64,000 bases of DNA from JBDHHQ01 sp039586035. Lineage in GTDB: Bacteria > Gemmatimonadota > Gemmatimonadetes > Longimicrobiales > Gaopeijiaceae. A model generated the notes under the pieces. That model had not been told where the DNA came from, ran no database searches, and worked only from the letters and a program-made list of their open reading frames with translations. The position numbers were made by a program, and so were the translations under genes. Location of the stretch: assembly GCA_039586035.1 (NCBI GenBank), contig JBDHLD010000013.1, forward strand, positions 57,842 to 121,841, in the 5' to 3' direction. Below, piece after piece: positions 34,459 through 43,937 of this stretch; the first letter of the stretch is position 1; each line of letters begins with the position of its first letter.

Positions 34459-36323
34459 GTCCGGGAGTGACCGCCGCGGCCTCCGGACCCCGGATCGAGG
34501 ATCACCGCGACCAGCTGACCCTGTCGCTCCCGGGCCGACTGGTGCTCTGGGCCCACGACCGTCCGGACGCCGTTGCACTCCGCGTGAAGGATTTCGGCAG
34601 GTGGGAGGAGATCACCTGGAGCGGCTACTACGATCGGGTCCGGGCGGTAGCGCTCGCGCTCCGGGAGCTCGGCGTGACGGAGGGTGACCACGTGGCCATC
34701 CACAGCGAGAACCGTCCGGAGTGGATGTACGTGGATCTCGCCGTGCAGGGGATCGGGGCCCGCAGCGTCGGCGTCTACCAGACCAACCCTCCGGCGGATG
34801 TGGCGTACCTCCTGAACCACAGCGGATCGGTCGTCCATTTCGCCGAGGATCAGGAGCAGGTGGACAAGGCGGTGGAGATCGCCGCCGAGACACCCTCAGT
34901 CCGGCACGTGATCGCCTTCGAGCCCCGAGGTACCTGGGCCTGCGAAGATCCGAGGCTCATGACCTGGGACGACCTCCTGGATCGAGGCCTGGAGCTGTTG
35001 GATGAGGAGCCCCATTGGTATCTGGAGCGGGTGCTCGAGCTGGACCCCGGCGCGCCGTCGATGGTGGTCTACACCTCGGGTACCACCGGCCGGCCCAAGG
35101 GCGCCATGCTCAGCAGCCGCAACGCCCTCTTCAGCGAAGGCATGGCGAACGATCTGGAGTACAGCGAGCGGGACATCATCCTCTCCTACCTGCCGCTCTG
35201 CCACGTCGCCGAGAAGATCTTCAGCCTGTTCACGGCCATGCTCTCGGGCTGCGTGGTGCACTTCGGAGAGTCCATCGAGACGGTACGGGAGGACCTCGGG
35301 GAGGTCTCTCCCACCATCTTCCTCGGTGTCCCCCGGATCTGGGAGAAGATTCACGCCTCGGTGAACCTGAGGATGAAGGACGCGACCTGGATGAAGCGCA
35401 CCCTCTTCGCCGCGTGCGTCTCGACCGGCCGGAGGCTGGCGGCGAAGCGAGAGGCCGGATCCGTGGGTCTCGGAGATCGGCTCCAGTGGTGGCTGTGCGA
35501 CCTGCTGGTATTCCGGTCTCTGCAGGAGCAGCTCGGCATGCGACGGTGCCGGATTCCGATCAGCGCGGCGGCGCCCATCGCACCGGAGATCCTCCAGTGG
35601 CTCCACGCCATCGGCATCCCGGTACGGGAAGGCTACGGCCAGACCGAGTGCGCCGGCGTGAGCCATGTCAACCTCCCGGGCCGCAACCGCCTGGGGTCGG
35701 TGGGGGCTCCGATTCCCGGGCTCGAGCACAGGATCGCTGACGACGGCGAGGTCCTGCTCCGGGGCGCCAACGTCTTCCTCGGCTACCTGCACAACCCGGA
35801 GGCCACCGCGACCACGATCGATCCCGACGGGTGGCTGCACACGGGCGACATCGGGACCATCGACGACGACGGCTACCTGTGGATCACGGGGCGCAAGAAG
35901 GAGCTGATCATCACGTCCGGAGGGAAGAACATCTCGCCCGAGACGATCGAGAATGCTCTCAAGACCAGCCCGTACATCCACGAGGCCGTGGCCGTGGGCG
36001 ACGGGCGCAAGTTCATCTCTGCCCTGGTCCAGATCGAATACGACGTGGTCGCAGACTGGGCCTCGCGGGCGAGCATCCAGTACACCTCGTTCGCCGACCT
36101 GTCAGCCAACAGCCACGTGACCAAGCTGCTGGACGGCGAGATCCACCGCTGTAACGATCTCCTGCCCCGGGTCGCCCACGTGCGGGCCTTCCGGGCTTTG
36201 CCCAAGGAGCTCAACGAGGACGACGGGGAGCTCACCGCCACTCGCAAGGTGCGGCGCCGGAACGTCCACGCGGCCTATGCCTCCCTCATCGACGACATCT
36301 ACGGGGTGGGCAGCCGGTCATGA
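34455..36323 (+). CDS. Long-chain acyl-CoA synthetase embedded in Liv operon
   Basis: A 622-residue AMP-forming ligase of the long-chain (FAA1/FadD15) branch. The motifs are VVYTSGTTGRPKGAMLS, YGQTECAG, GWLHTGDIG and ITGRKKELIITSGGKNISPE. The last, with its GGKNISPE, is diagnostic of the long-chain group. It would convert an imported or endogenous acid to its CoA thioester. ATGA overlaps tie it to LivG upstream and LivH downstream, so it is translated as part of the transporter operon. This implies uptake coupled to CoA activation (vectorial trapping). The acid may be aliphatic or aromatic; the sequence alone does not decide. Confidence 0.94.
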   Translation: MSPGVTAAASGPRIEDHRDQLTLSLPGRLVLWAHDRPDAVALRVKDFGRWEEITWSGYYDRVRAVALALRELGVTEGDHVAIHSENRPEWMYVDLAVQGIGARSVGVYQTNPPADVAYLLNHSGSVVHFAEDQEQVDKAVEIAAETPSVRHVIAFEPRGTWACEDPRLMTWDDLLDRGLELLDEEPHWYLERVLELDPGAPSMVVYTSGTTGRPKGAMLSSRNALFSEGMANDLEYSERDIILSYLPLCHVAEKIFSLFTAMLSGCVVHFGESIETVREDLGEVSPTIFLGVPRIWEKIHASVNLRMKDATWMKRTLFAACVSTGRRLAAKREAGSVGLGDRLQWWLCDLLVFRSLQEQLGMRRCRIPISAAAPIAPEILQWLHAIGIPVREGYGQTECAGVSHVNLPGRNRLGSVGAPIPGLEHRIADDGEVLLRGANVFLGYLHNPEATATTIDPDGWLHTGDIGTIDDDGYLWITGRKKELIITSGGKNISPETIENALKTSPYIHEAVAVGDGRKFISALVQIEYDVVADWASRASIQYTSFADLSANSHVTKLLDGEIHRCNDLLPRVAHVRAFRALPKELNEDDGELTATRKVRRRNVHAAYASLIDDIYGVGSRS

Positions 36324-37216
36324 CGAACTTCGTCCAGCTGCTGGCGTCGGGCATCGCCCTGGGCACGATCTACGCCCTCATCGCCCTGGGATTCGTCGTC
36401 ATCTATCGAGCCTCGCGGGTCTTCAACTTCGCTCAGGGCGAGCTCGTGGTGGTGGGCGCGTTCGTCATGGTGACCCTGAGCCAGGCGGGCCTTCCGTGGC
36501 CGGTGGCGGTGTTGGCGACCATGGTCGTCACCGGAGGGGTGGCCGCGGCCGTGGAGCGTCTGGTCCTGCGTCCACTGGTGGGCCGTAGCGTGGTGATCAC
36601 GATCATCCTGACCATCTTCGTGGGCCTGATCCTCCGCGTCCTGATCATGGTGATCTTCGGGCCGGACCAGCGGGGCATGCCCACGCCCTGGGCCATGAAT
36701 GCCCAGGTGACCATCGGCGGCGCGACGCTCTTCATCAACTCGCTGGCCGCCGTCGCGGCGGGAGCGCTGGCGCTGGGCGGATTCTACTGGGTGCTCCGCT
36801 TCAGCCGCATCGGGATCGCGATGCGGGCGACGAGCTCGGACCAGGAGGCCGCGCTGTGCCTCGGCATTCCCGTGGGGCGCATCTTCGGATACACGTGGTT
36901 CCTGGCCGGGGCGTTCGCGGCATTGGCCGGCATCTTTCTCGGAATGTTCCCCCGAACGGTGGACACCAACCTGGGGCTGGTGGCTCTGAAGGCCTTCCCG
37001 GTGGTGATCGTGGGTGGGCTCGAGTCGGCCATCGGGGTGGTCATCGCGGGGGCGATCCTCGGCGTCATCGAGGTGCTCACCCAGGGATACGTGAACCCGC
37101 TCCTGGGCACCTTCGGTCAGAATTTCCACGAAGTGCTGCCGTACATCATCATGGTCCTCTTTCTCATGGTGCGACCGTACGGGATCGCGGGGCAGGAGGA
37201 GGTGGAGCGGGTATGA
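36320..37216 (+). CDS. Liv-type ABC transporter permease (LivH-like)
   Basis: A 298-residue permease with about eight hydrophobic spans. It opens LLASGIALGTIYALIALGFV and has the FNFAQGELVVVGAF segment typical of LivH, then the EAA-like loop RIGIAMRATSSDQEAALCLG that contacts the ATPases. It starts within the ligase stop (ATGA). The partner LivM-type gene follows after 14 bp. Together they form the heterodimeric membrane pore. Confidence 0.94.
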   Translation: MTNFVQLLASGIALGTIYALIALGFVVIYRASRVFNFAQGELVVVGAFVMVTLSQAGLPWPVAVLATMVVTGGVAAAVERLVLRPLVGRSVVITIILTIFVGLILRVLIMVIFGPDQRGMPTPWAMNAQVTIGGATLFINSLAAVAAGALALGGFYWVLRFSRIGIAMRATSSDQEAALCLGIPVGRIFGYTWFLAGAFAALAGIFLGMFPRTVDTNLGLVALKAFPVVIVGGLESAIGVVIAGAILGVIEVLTQGYVNPLLGTFGQNFHEVLPYIIMVLFLMVRPYGIAGQEEVERV

Positions 37217-37230
37217 GGGGGAACCGCTAG

Positions 37231-38325
37231 ATGCCCATCCGCCCGCTGGTCACCCGGTACGAGGACGACCTGTCCCTCTTTCCCACGCGCTGGCACAAGA
37301 TCGGTCTGGTCGCGGCCGTGCTGGCCCTGGCCGCGGTTCCCCTGATCGCGAACCGGTACTGGCTCGACGTCGTGAACTTGACGGCAGTCTACGTGGTGGG
37401 GGCGGTGGCGCTCGTCATCCTGACGGGCTTCACCGGGCAGATCTCACTCGGTCATGCGGGCTTCTTGGCCGTGGGGGCGTACTGCGCCGCGGTGCTGGGC
37501 AACCACATGGGGATGCCGTTTTGGCTCGTGATTCCTGTGGCAGGCCTGGTGGCGGCCGGGGTGGGTCTGGCGGCAGGGCCCTTCGCGCTCCGGCTGCGGG
37601 GGCTCTACCTGGCCATCATCACGATCGGTCTCGTGTTCGTGGTGAACCACGTGCTCCGCTCGTTCCCGAGCTTCACCGGTGGGCTGCAGGGGACGTCCGT
37701 CCCCATGCTCTGGTGGTTCGATCGTGACGCCGCCGGAGATCTGCTGGGGGGATACCGTGCGACGACCACCCTGGGACCGTTGAGCCTGGAGACGGACGTC
37801 AAGATGTATCTGCTGTTCGTGCTCCTCGCGGTGCTGACGATCTGGTGCGGCACGAACCTACGCCGCTCGAATTCCGGCCGTGCCATGATGGCGGTGCGGG
37901 ACCACGATCTCGCCGCTGCCGTCCTGGGGGTGAGCCCGGCCCGGTACAAGATCATCGGCTTCGGCATCTCCTCCTTCTTTGCGGGCGTGGCGGGCGCCAT
38001 GTACGGCTTCAAGGCGGCCTACATCACCATCGATCCGCCCTTCAACTTGAACATGAGCGTCGAGTTCATCGCCATCATCGTGATCGGGGGGGCCACGACG
38101 GTCACGGGAGCGACGCTGGGCGCTCTGTTCTTCGGTCTGGTTCGACCCCTTGCCGAATCGGCCGCCAACCGCCTGGATCTGCTCGAGGCATTGACCACCT
38201 CGCAGCAGTCGTTGCTCATGCTGGCGGTGCTGGTCATCGGGTTCATGCTGCTGGAGCCCCAGGGTCTGAGAGGCGTCTGGCTCCGGGTCAGGCGGTACTT
38301 CGCGAGCTGGCCTTTCCGGTACTGA
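37231..38325 (+). CDS. Liv-type ABC transporter permease (LivM-like)
   Basis: A 364-residue permease, longer than LivH as usual for LivM. It contains LILTGFTGQISLGHAGFLAVGAY, the LivM hallmark, and the ATPase-contact loop SGRAMMAVRDHDLAAAVLG. About ten hydrophobic spans are visible. The N-terminal 30 residues (VTRYEDDLSLFPTRWHK) are a cytoplasmic lead-in. It is the last gene of the operon; a GC hairpin follows at 38330. Nothing is missing for function. Confidence 0.94.
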   Translation: MPIRPLVTRYEDDLSLFPTRWHKIGLVAAVLALAAVPLIANRYWLDVVNLTAVYVVGAVALVILTGFTGQISLGHAGFLAVGAYCAAVLGNHMGMPFWLVIPVAGLVAAGVGLAAGPFALRLRGLYLAIITIGLVFVVNHVLRSFPSFTGGLQGTSVPMLWWFDRDAAGDLLGGYRATTTLGPLSLETDVKMYLLFVLLAVLTIWCGTNLRRSNSGRAMMAVRDHDLAAAVLGVSPARYKIIGFGISSFFAGVAGAMYGFKAAYITIDPPFNLNMSVEFIAIIVIGGATTVTGATLGALFFGLVRPLAESAANRLDLLEALTTSQQSLLMLAVLVIGFMLLEPQGLRGVWLRVRRYFASWPFRY

Positions 38326-38329
38326 CGAA

Positions 38330-38355
38330 TCCCCCCGCGCCGTGCCCCGGGGGGA
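38330..38355 (+). terminator. GC hairpin after Liv operon
   Basis: TCCCCCC and GGGGGGA form a 7-bp stem around 12 bases, directly after the LivM-like gene stop. No T-run follows, so the role is tentative. Confidence 0.4.
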
Positions 38356-38484
38356 GGGTCGGGGCAGCCCGACCGACCCGTATCCCGTCTGGAGATCGTC
38401 CCACTGGCGCGTCACGGCCTCGGGGTCCAACCTTCCGGATCCGGCCTCCGAGACACCTGCCCACCGGACACTGCGAGGTGAACC

Positions 38485-41400
38485 GTGCGAGCCAGAGCCA
38501 GCGTTCACGCCCTGCAAGCGTCATCGCTTCTCTTCTTGACCGCCGTCGGCGTGCTGTCGCCCATGGCGCCCGTCCGGGCGCAGTCACCCGGAACCCCGGT
38601 GGATCCCGCGGCTTTCCAGGCGCTTCGCTACAGGCTGATCGGGCCCCACCGAGCCGGGAGGGTGACGGCCGTGGCCGGCGTGCGCACGCAGCCCTTCACC
38701 TTCTACATGGGCTCCACCGGCGGAGGCGTGTGGAAAACCGAAGACGCCGGCCAACGTTGGCGCAACGTCTCGGACGGCTACTTCGCGGCTGGGTCCATGG
38801 GGGCCCTGGCCGTCGCGGACTCCGACCCGAACGTGGTTTACGCGGGCACCGGCTCATCGGCCATCCGGGGCAACGTCTCGGCGGGCGTGGGGATGTACAA
38901 ATCCACCGACGCCGGCAACACGTGGCGACACGTGGGACTCGGCGATGCTGGACAGATCGGAGAGATCGTCGTCCACCCTGACGATCCGGATCTCGTCTAC
39001 GCGGCGGCGCTCGGCCACGCATTCGGGCCGAACGAAACGCGAGGCGTGTACCGGTCCCGTGACGGAGGCGAAAGCTGGGAGAACGTCCTGTTCGTCTCTG
39101 AAAACACTGGCGCGGTCAAGCTCGTCATGACCCCGGGCCGCTCTGCCGAGCTGTACGCGGCCCTGTGGACGGCCCGGCGCGGTCCGTGGAGCCTCGTGTC
39201 CGGCGGCGCCGAGTCCGGGATCTTCAAGACGGTGGACGGCGGAGAGACCTGGACCAGGCTGGCCGGGGGGCTCCCGGAGGGTGTCGTAGGCAAGGCCGAC
39301 GTGGCCGTGTCAGGGGGGAATCCCGACCGGGTGTGGGTGTTGATCGAGCACGGCGACGGCGGCGTGTACCGCTCCGACGACGCGGGCGCTTCGTGGGCGT
39401 ACCTGAACGACGACCAGGGCCTCCGCGCCCGCCCCTGGTACTACACGCACATCCACGCCGATCCCGTGGACCCGGACGTGGTGTACGTGTCCAGCGAGGA
39501 CTTCTGGAAGTCGTCCGACGGGGGTGAGACGTTCGAGCTCGTGGAGGTGCCTCACGGCGACACCCACGACCTCTGGATCAACCCGGACGACAACCGGGTC
39601 ATGATCGAGGCCAACGACGGCGGCGCCAACGTGAGCCTCAACGGCGGTGAGAGCTGGTCCACGGTGATGAACCAGCCCACGGCCGAGTTCTACAGGGTGA
39701 CCGTGGACAACCAATTCCCGTACCGCGTCTACGGTGGGCAGCAGGACAACTCCACGCTGTCGCTTCCCAGCCGCACCAACACCGGGGCGATCACGATCCA
39801 GCACTGGTACAGCGTGGGAGGCGGCGAGAGCGGACACATCGCGGTCGATCCGCGGAACCCCGACATCATCTACGCTGGGAGCTACGGAGGCACGCTGACG
39901 CGTCGAGACCGCCGCGCCCAGCAGACCCGCAACATCTCGATCTACCCGGAGCTCGCGGGCGGGCAGGCGGCCCGGGACCTCGAGTACCGGCTCCAGTGGA
40001 ACTTCCCCGTGCGGATCTCACCCCACGATCCGGACGTGGTCTACGTCACCTCCCAGCACGTCCACCGTTCCAGAAACGGCGGGCAAAGCTGGGAGGTCAT
40101 CAGTCCGGATCTGACGCACGACGATCCGTCGGTGCAGGACTATTCCGGAGGGCCCGTCAGTCGGGACAACACCGGCGTCGAGGTCTTCGGCACCGTCTTC
40201 GCCTTCGAAGAGTCGCCCCACCAGGCCGGCCTGTTCTGGGCCGGCAGCGACGATGGGCGGATCCATGTGTCACGGGACGGCGGCGCCACCTGGACCGACG
40301 TCACACCGCCCGATCTCGAGCGCTTCACCACCGTCAACATGATCGACCTCTCGGAACACGACGCGGGTCGGGCATTCGTGGCCGCACATCGGTACCGGCT
40401 GGACGACTTCACGCCCCGGATCTGGCGGACCGACGACTACGGTCAGACGTGGGAGCGCATCGCCGACGGCACGCGCGGCATCGCCGAGGAGCACTTCACC
40501 CGGGTCGTCCGGGAGGATCCGGATCGCCGCGGCCTCCTGTACGCGGGGACGGAGTTCGGCATGTACGTCTCGTTCGACGACGGCCGGCGCTGGCAGCCGT
40601 TCCAGCTCAACCTGCCCATCACGCCCATTACGGACCTGGCCGTTCACGAGCAGGACCTGGTCGTGGCCACCCAGGGGCGCTCCTTCTGGATCCTCGATGA
40701 CCTGACTCCCCTCCATCAGTTGGACAGCGACGTCCTGGCGGCGGACGTGCACCTGTTCGCGCCGCGAGCGACGTATCGCTGGCTCGAGGAGGGACGTGGG
40801 CGAGGCGGCAACACCAACACCTTCCGGGACAACTACGGTGGGGCGGCAGTCGATTGGGAGCGGGTGGGGGAAGACGCGCCAATGGGCTTGCAGGTCTTCT
40901 ACACGCTCTCGAGCCCTCCAGGCGAGGTCCGCGTCGAGTTCCTCGAGGCGGACGGTGACCCGATCCGAGCCTTCACCGGAGCGGACGTACCGTCCGAGCT
41001 CGGGATGAACCGGTTCGCGTGGGATCTCCGCTACCCCGACGCGGAGATCGACGGAGAGCTGTTCCGCGGGACGTCGTCCGGGCCCAAGGCGGTGCCGGGC
41101 GAGTATGCGGTCAGACTCGTGGTCGACGGTCAGTCACAGTCACGGACGTTCCGTATCTTGAAAGATCCGAGGATCCCGGCGACACAGGCCGACCTCGTTG
41201 CACAGTTCGACATGCTCCTGGAAATCCGCGACGCCATCGAAGACGCCTATGGCGCCATCGGCGAGATCCGTGACGTCAACGCGGAGCTCGCTTCCGGAGA
41301 AGACGGCGGGCTGTCGGACCAGCAGCTCGAGGCTTTGAGCGAGATCGAGGAGGCCCTGATCCAGGACCGGATCGAGTACCGTGAAGACGTCTGGAACTTC

Positions 41401-41586
41401 CCGTCGAAGCTGCGACACCAGATCGCCTACCTGGCTTCGGTGGTGTCCAGTACGGACGCGAGGCCCACAGATGCCGCGGTGGAGCGCGGGGGAGAGCTCA
41501 GGGCCGAGTTGGACGCCCTGATCGAGCGCCTGGAAGAAATCCTGAACCGACCCATCGTGAGCGAGGATGATCCTATCCAGGAGTGA
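38485..41586 (+). CDS. Secreted Asp-box (BNR/sortilin-like) propeller protein, paralogue 1
   Basis: A 1033-residue exported protein. It starts with GTG after GAGGTG; the signal peptide ends near APVRAQ. At least ten Asp-box turns of the S/T-x-D-x-G-x-x-W type can be counted (for example STDAGNTW, SRDGGESW, TVDGGETW, SRDGGATW, TDDYGQTW). These make large beta-propellers like VPS10/sortilin and the bacterial sialidase-like proteins. After residue about 800 comes a beta domain, then a helical coiled-coil-like C-terminus (LDALIERLEEIL). No sialidase catalytic set is evident. Two close paralogues lie at 57079 and 60906. Members are often annotated as glycosyl hydrolases without proof. Confidence 0.9.
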   Translation: MRARASVHALQASSLLFLTAVGVLSPMAPVRAQSPGTPVDPAAFQALRYRLIGPHRAGRVTAVAGVRTQPFTFYMGSTGGGVWKTEDAGQRWRNVSDGYFAAGSMGALAVADSDPNVVYAGTGSSAIRGNVSAGVGMYKSTDAGNTWRHVGLGDAGQIGEIVVHPDDPDLVYAAALGHAFGPNETRGVYRSRDGGESWENVLFVSENTGAVKLVMTPGRSAELYAALWTARRGPWSLVSGGAESGIFKTVDGGETWTRLAGGLPEGVVGKADVAVSGGNPDRVWVLIEHGDGGVYRSDDAGASWAYLNDDQGLRARPWYYTHIHADPVDPDVVYVSSEDFWKSSDGGETFELVEVPHGDTHDLWINPDDNRVMIEANDGGANVSLNGGESWSTVMNQPTAEFYRVTVDNQFPYRVYGGQQDNSTLSLPSRTNTGAITIQHWYSVGGGESGHIAVDPRNPDIIYAGSYGGTLTRRDRRAQQTRNISIYPELAGGQAARDLEYRLQWNFPVRISPHDPDVVYVTSQHVHRSRNGGQSWEVISPDLTHDDPSVQDYSGGPVSRDNTGVEVFGTVFAFEESPHQAGLFWAGSDDGRIHVSRDGGATWTDVTPPDLERFTTVNMIDLSEHDAGRAFVAAHRYRLDDFTPRIWRTDDYGQTWERIADGTRGIAEEHFTRVVREDPDRRGLLYAGTEFGMYVSFDDGRRWQPFQLNLPITPITDLAVHEQDLVVATQGRSFWILDDLTPLHQLDSDVLAADVHLFAPRATYRWLEEGRGRGGNTNTFRDNYGGAAVDWERVGEDAPMGLQVFYTLSSPPGEVRVEFLEADGDPIRAFTGADVPSELGMNRFAWDLRYPDAEIDGELFRGTSSGPKAVPGEYAVRLVVDGQSQSRTFRILKDPRIPATQADLVAQFDMLLEIRDAIEDAYGAIGEIRDVNAELASGEDGGLSDQQLEALSEIEEALIQDRIEYREDVWNFPSKLRHQIAYLASVVSSTDARPTDAAVERGGELRAELDALIERLEEILNRPIVSEDDPIQE

Positions 41587-42280
41587 CGTGGAATCGGGAT
41601 TCTGGCGATACCGGCCGGAAGACGGCTTCCCGCCAGGGCCCATCCGGTACACCCAGTCCTACGACGGCAGCACCCGGTTGAACGTCAGCTGCACGCAGAC
41701 GGAGCTGTCCTACTACGAGCAGAAGAAGCTCGTGGGGGAGTGGTGCGAGTTCCTGCCCACGCTCACCGAAGTGCGGTTTCTCTGGTTCTCGTCCCGGGTG
41801 AGCCAACCGCTATTCGACGCCGCCTGCTCGATCCCCAACCTTACCGGCCTGTACGTGAAGTGGAGCGCGATCAAGCATCTCGACGCGCTGCGGGATTTGT
41901 CGGGGCTCCGCTATCTGCACGTGGGGAGCTCGTCCCAGATCGAGAGCGTCGACTGCCTCGCCGCTCTCACCACGCTCAAGGTCCTCCATCTGGAGAACCT
42001 CAAACGTATCCAGCGGTTGGACCCCCTCGCGGAGCTGTCGGGTCTCGAGGGCCTGGCGCTGTGGGGGGGCGACAAGCCATGGAAGGTCGAGACGCTGAAG
42101 CCCCTCGGCGCCCTGGACGGCCTGCGATACCTGTTCCTCACGGGGCTCCGGCCCACCGATGCGTCGCTGGAGCCTCTGAAGCAGCTGGCGAACCTCGAGA
42201 ACCTGAGGCTCGGGCGATGGTGGCCCGAGGAGAAAGTGATCGAGCTGCAGACTGCCAACCTCGGGCTGCGGATCTCGTGA
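41567..42280 (+). CDS. Leucine-rich-repeat protein
   Basis: A 237-residue protein of about seven leucine-rich repeats of the bacterial L-x-x-L-x-x-L type: LTGLYVKWSAIKHLDAL, LRYLHVGSSSQIESVDCL, LKVLHLENLKRIQRLDPL, LEGLALWGG, LRYLFLTGL and LENLRLGRWW. There is no signal peptide or membrane span. The ATG at 41567 overlaps the Asp-box gene by 20 bp; a GTG at 41588 preceded by AGGAG is a plausible alternative that would lose seven residues. LRR proteins bind other proteins; the partner is unknown. The coupling suggests co-expression with the secreted propeller, although this protein should stay in the cytoplasm. Confidence 0.85.
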   Translation: MILSRSDVESGFWRYRPEDGFPPGPIRYTQSYDGSTRLNVSCTQTELSYYEQKKLVGEWCEFLPTLTEVRFLWFSSRVSQPLFDAACSIPNLTGLYVKWSAIKHLDALRDLSGLRYLHVGSSSQIESVDCLAALTTLKVLHLENLKRIQRLDPLAELSGLEGLALWGGDKPWKVETLKPLGALDGLRYLFLTGLRPTDASLEPLKQLANLENLRLGRWWPEEKVIELQTANLGLRIS

Positions 42281-42344
42281 CCTGATCGGCGCCGCAGGCG
42301 CGTGACACCCTGGCGTCCCGATACGCCGGCAAGCACAGTGGGGG

Positions 42345-43766
42345 ATGCCACTCGAGCCCGAGATCCGGACGCCCCGCGAGCCGACGCTCCTCGAGGCCGT
42401 CGTGACGCTGGTACTCGTCTTCGCGGTCGTGCTGGTCGGCATTCGCCTGCAGGGCGGGCTCACCCGCTCTCCGCTCCCGCTGCTGCTGGCCCTGGGCGTG
42501 GTGAGCGTGGTGGGCCTTCAGCTCCGCGTCGGCTGGAACGCGATCCAGCAGGGCCTCGTGAACGGCATCGCTCGCGTCGGCATCGCCGTGTTCGTGGTGC
42601 TCCTGGTCGGGGCCCTGGTGGGGGTCTGGATCCAGGCCGGCATCATCCCGAGCCTCGTGTACTACGGCCTCCGCCTCGTCACGCCTGGCGCTTTCCTGGC
42701 CACCGCGTTCGGGGCCTGCGCAGTCATGTCCACGGTCACCGGCACGTCCTACGGCACCATGGGCACCGTGGGTGTCGCGCTCATGGGGATTGCCGCCGGC
42801 CTCGGCGTCCACCTTCCCCTGGCCGCCGGCGCGGTGATCAGCGGAGCGTTCTTCGGCGACAAGATGTCGCCCTTGTCCGAGACCACCAACATCGCCGCGG
42901 CCATGGGCGTGGTGGACCTGTTCGCCCACATCCGGTCGATGTTGTTCACGACCGTCCCGGCCGCCGTCATAGCCCTGGGACTCTTTCTGCTCGTGCGGGG
43001 AGGGGCGTCATCCGGGGGCTCGCAGGGCGTCGAGGCGCTGAGGATCAGCCTGGAGGCGGCCTGGGACGTCCACTGGCTGCACCTCCTCCCCATCCTCGTA
43101 GTCCTGGTCGTGACCCGGCGGAGGACGCCGGCCCTCGTGGCCCTATGCCTGAGCGTGCTCATCGGGGCCGTGTGGGCGCTCCTCTTCCAGGGAGCCAGCC
43201 CGGTGGGCGTCGTGGACGCGGCGGTCGACGGCTTCGCTCCCGCCACCGGAGTGGAGGCCATCGACGGCCTGTTCGGCCGAGGCGGCATGGCGGCCATGGC
43301 GCCCGTTGCCATGATCATCATCGCTGCAGGGGCGCTGGGCGGGGGCCTCGGCGCCATCGGGGTGTTGGAGCGCGCGTTGACGGCACCGCTGAGTCGCGTG
43401 CGCTCTGCGGGCACGCTGGTCGTGAGCGTATTGGTGTCGTGCTACGGAATCCTCGTCTTCACCGGCAGCACGACCCTGTCGCTGGTGCTCCCGGGCCAGG
43501 CTTTCTTGCCGGCGTTCCAGGCCAACGGTGTGGATGCGCGGGTCTTGACCCGAACGCTGGAAGACGGAGGCACGCTCGCGAGCCCGCTCGTGCCCTGGAC
43601 CGGCGCTGCGCTGGTGGCCACGCAGATGTTGGGCGTGCCCACGCTGAGCTATCTGCCCTACGTGTGGTTCGTCCTGCTGGTGCCGGTGTTCTCGGTGATC
43701 TGCGGGTACACGGGGATCGGAGTGTGGCGCACGACCGCGTCGGATCCGGCTCACGCAAGCGAGTAG
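42345..43766 (+). CDS. NhaC-family Na+/H+ antiporter
   Basis: A 473-residue transporter with about eleven hydrophobic spans. It contains the NhaC family hallmark STVTGTSYGTMGTVGVALMG and the SGAFFGDKMSPLSETTNIA segment, where conserved Asp and Ser/Thr residues are thought to take part in ion exchange. NhaC proteins exchange sodium, or in relatives malate/lactate, for protons at the inner membrane. It starts 64 bp after the LRR gene with GGGGG upstream of the ATG. A hairpin at 43798 closes the unit. Coupling ion unproven. Confidence 0.93.
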   Translation: MPLEPEIRTPREPTLLEAVVTLVLVFAVVLVGIRLQGGLTRSPLPLLLALGVVSVVGLQLRVGWNAIQQGLVNGIARVGIAVFVVLLVGALVGVWIQAGIIPSLVYYGLRLVTPGAFLATAFGACAVMSTVTGTSYGTMGTVGVALMGIAAGLGVHLPLAAGAVISGAFFGDKMSPLSETTNIAAAMGVVDLFAHIRSMLFTTVPAAVIALGLFLLVRGGASSGGSQGVEALRISLEAAWDVHWLHLLPILVVLVVTRRRTPALVALCLSVLIGAVWALLFQGASPVGVVDAAVDGFAPATGVEAIDGLFGRGGMAAMAPVAMIIIAAGALGGGLGAIGVLERALTAPLSRVRSAGTLVVSVLVSCYGILVFTGSTTLSLVLPGQAFLPAFQANGVDARVLTRTLEDGGTLASPLVPWTGAALVATQMLGVPTLSYLPYVWFVLLVPVFSVICGYTGIGVWRTTASDPAHASE

Positions 43767-43797
43767 GGCGGCCGACTCGTTCGACCCCGAGGCGGCC

Positions 43798-43815
43798 TCC
43801 GCATACGTGCGGAGC
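43798..43815 (+). terminator. Hairpin after NhaC-type gene
   Basis: CTCCGCA and TGCGGAG form a 7-bp stem around the stable TACG tetraloop, extendable past one mismatch. It lies 31 bp after the antiporter stop. No T-run. Confidence 0.45.
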
Positions 43816-43937
43816 CTGCCTCGCCACCGCGGGCGGGACGCGGTCCGCCACGGGGCCCTGCCGCTTGCTGGGCGCATCTGCGGCCCATGTTGTCTCCGTC
43901 GAATCCGGCAACCGCCGACTCCCCTGGGGACGCCTGA

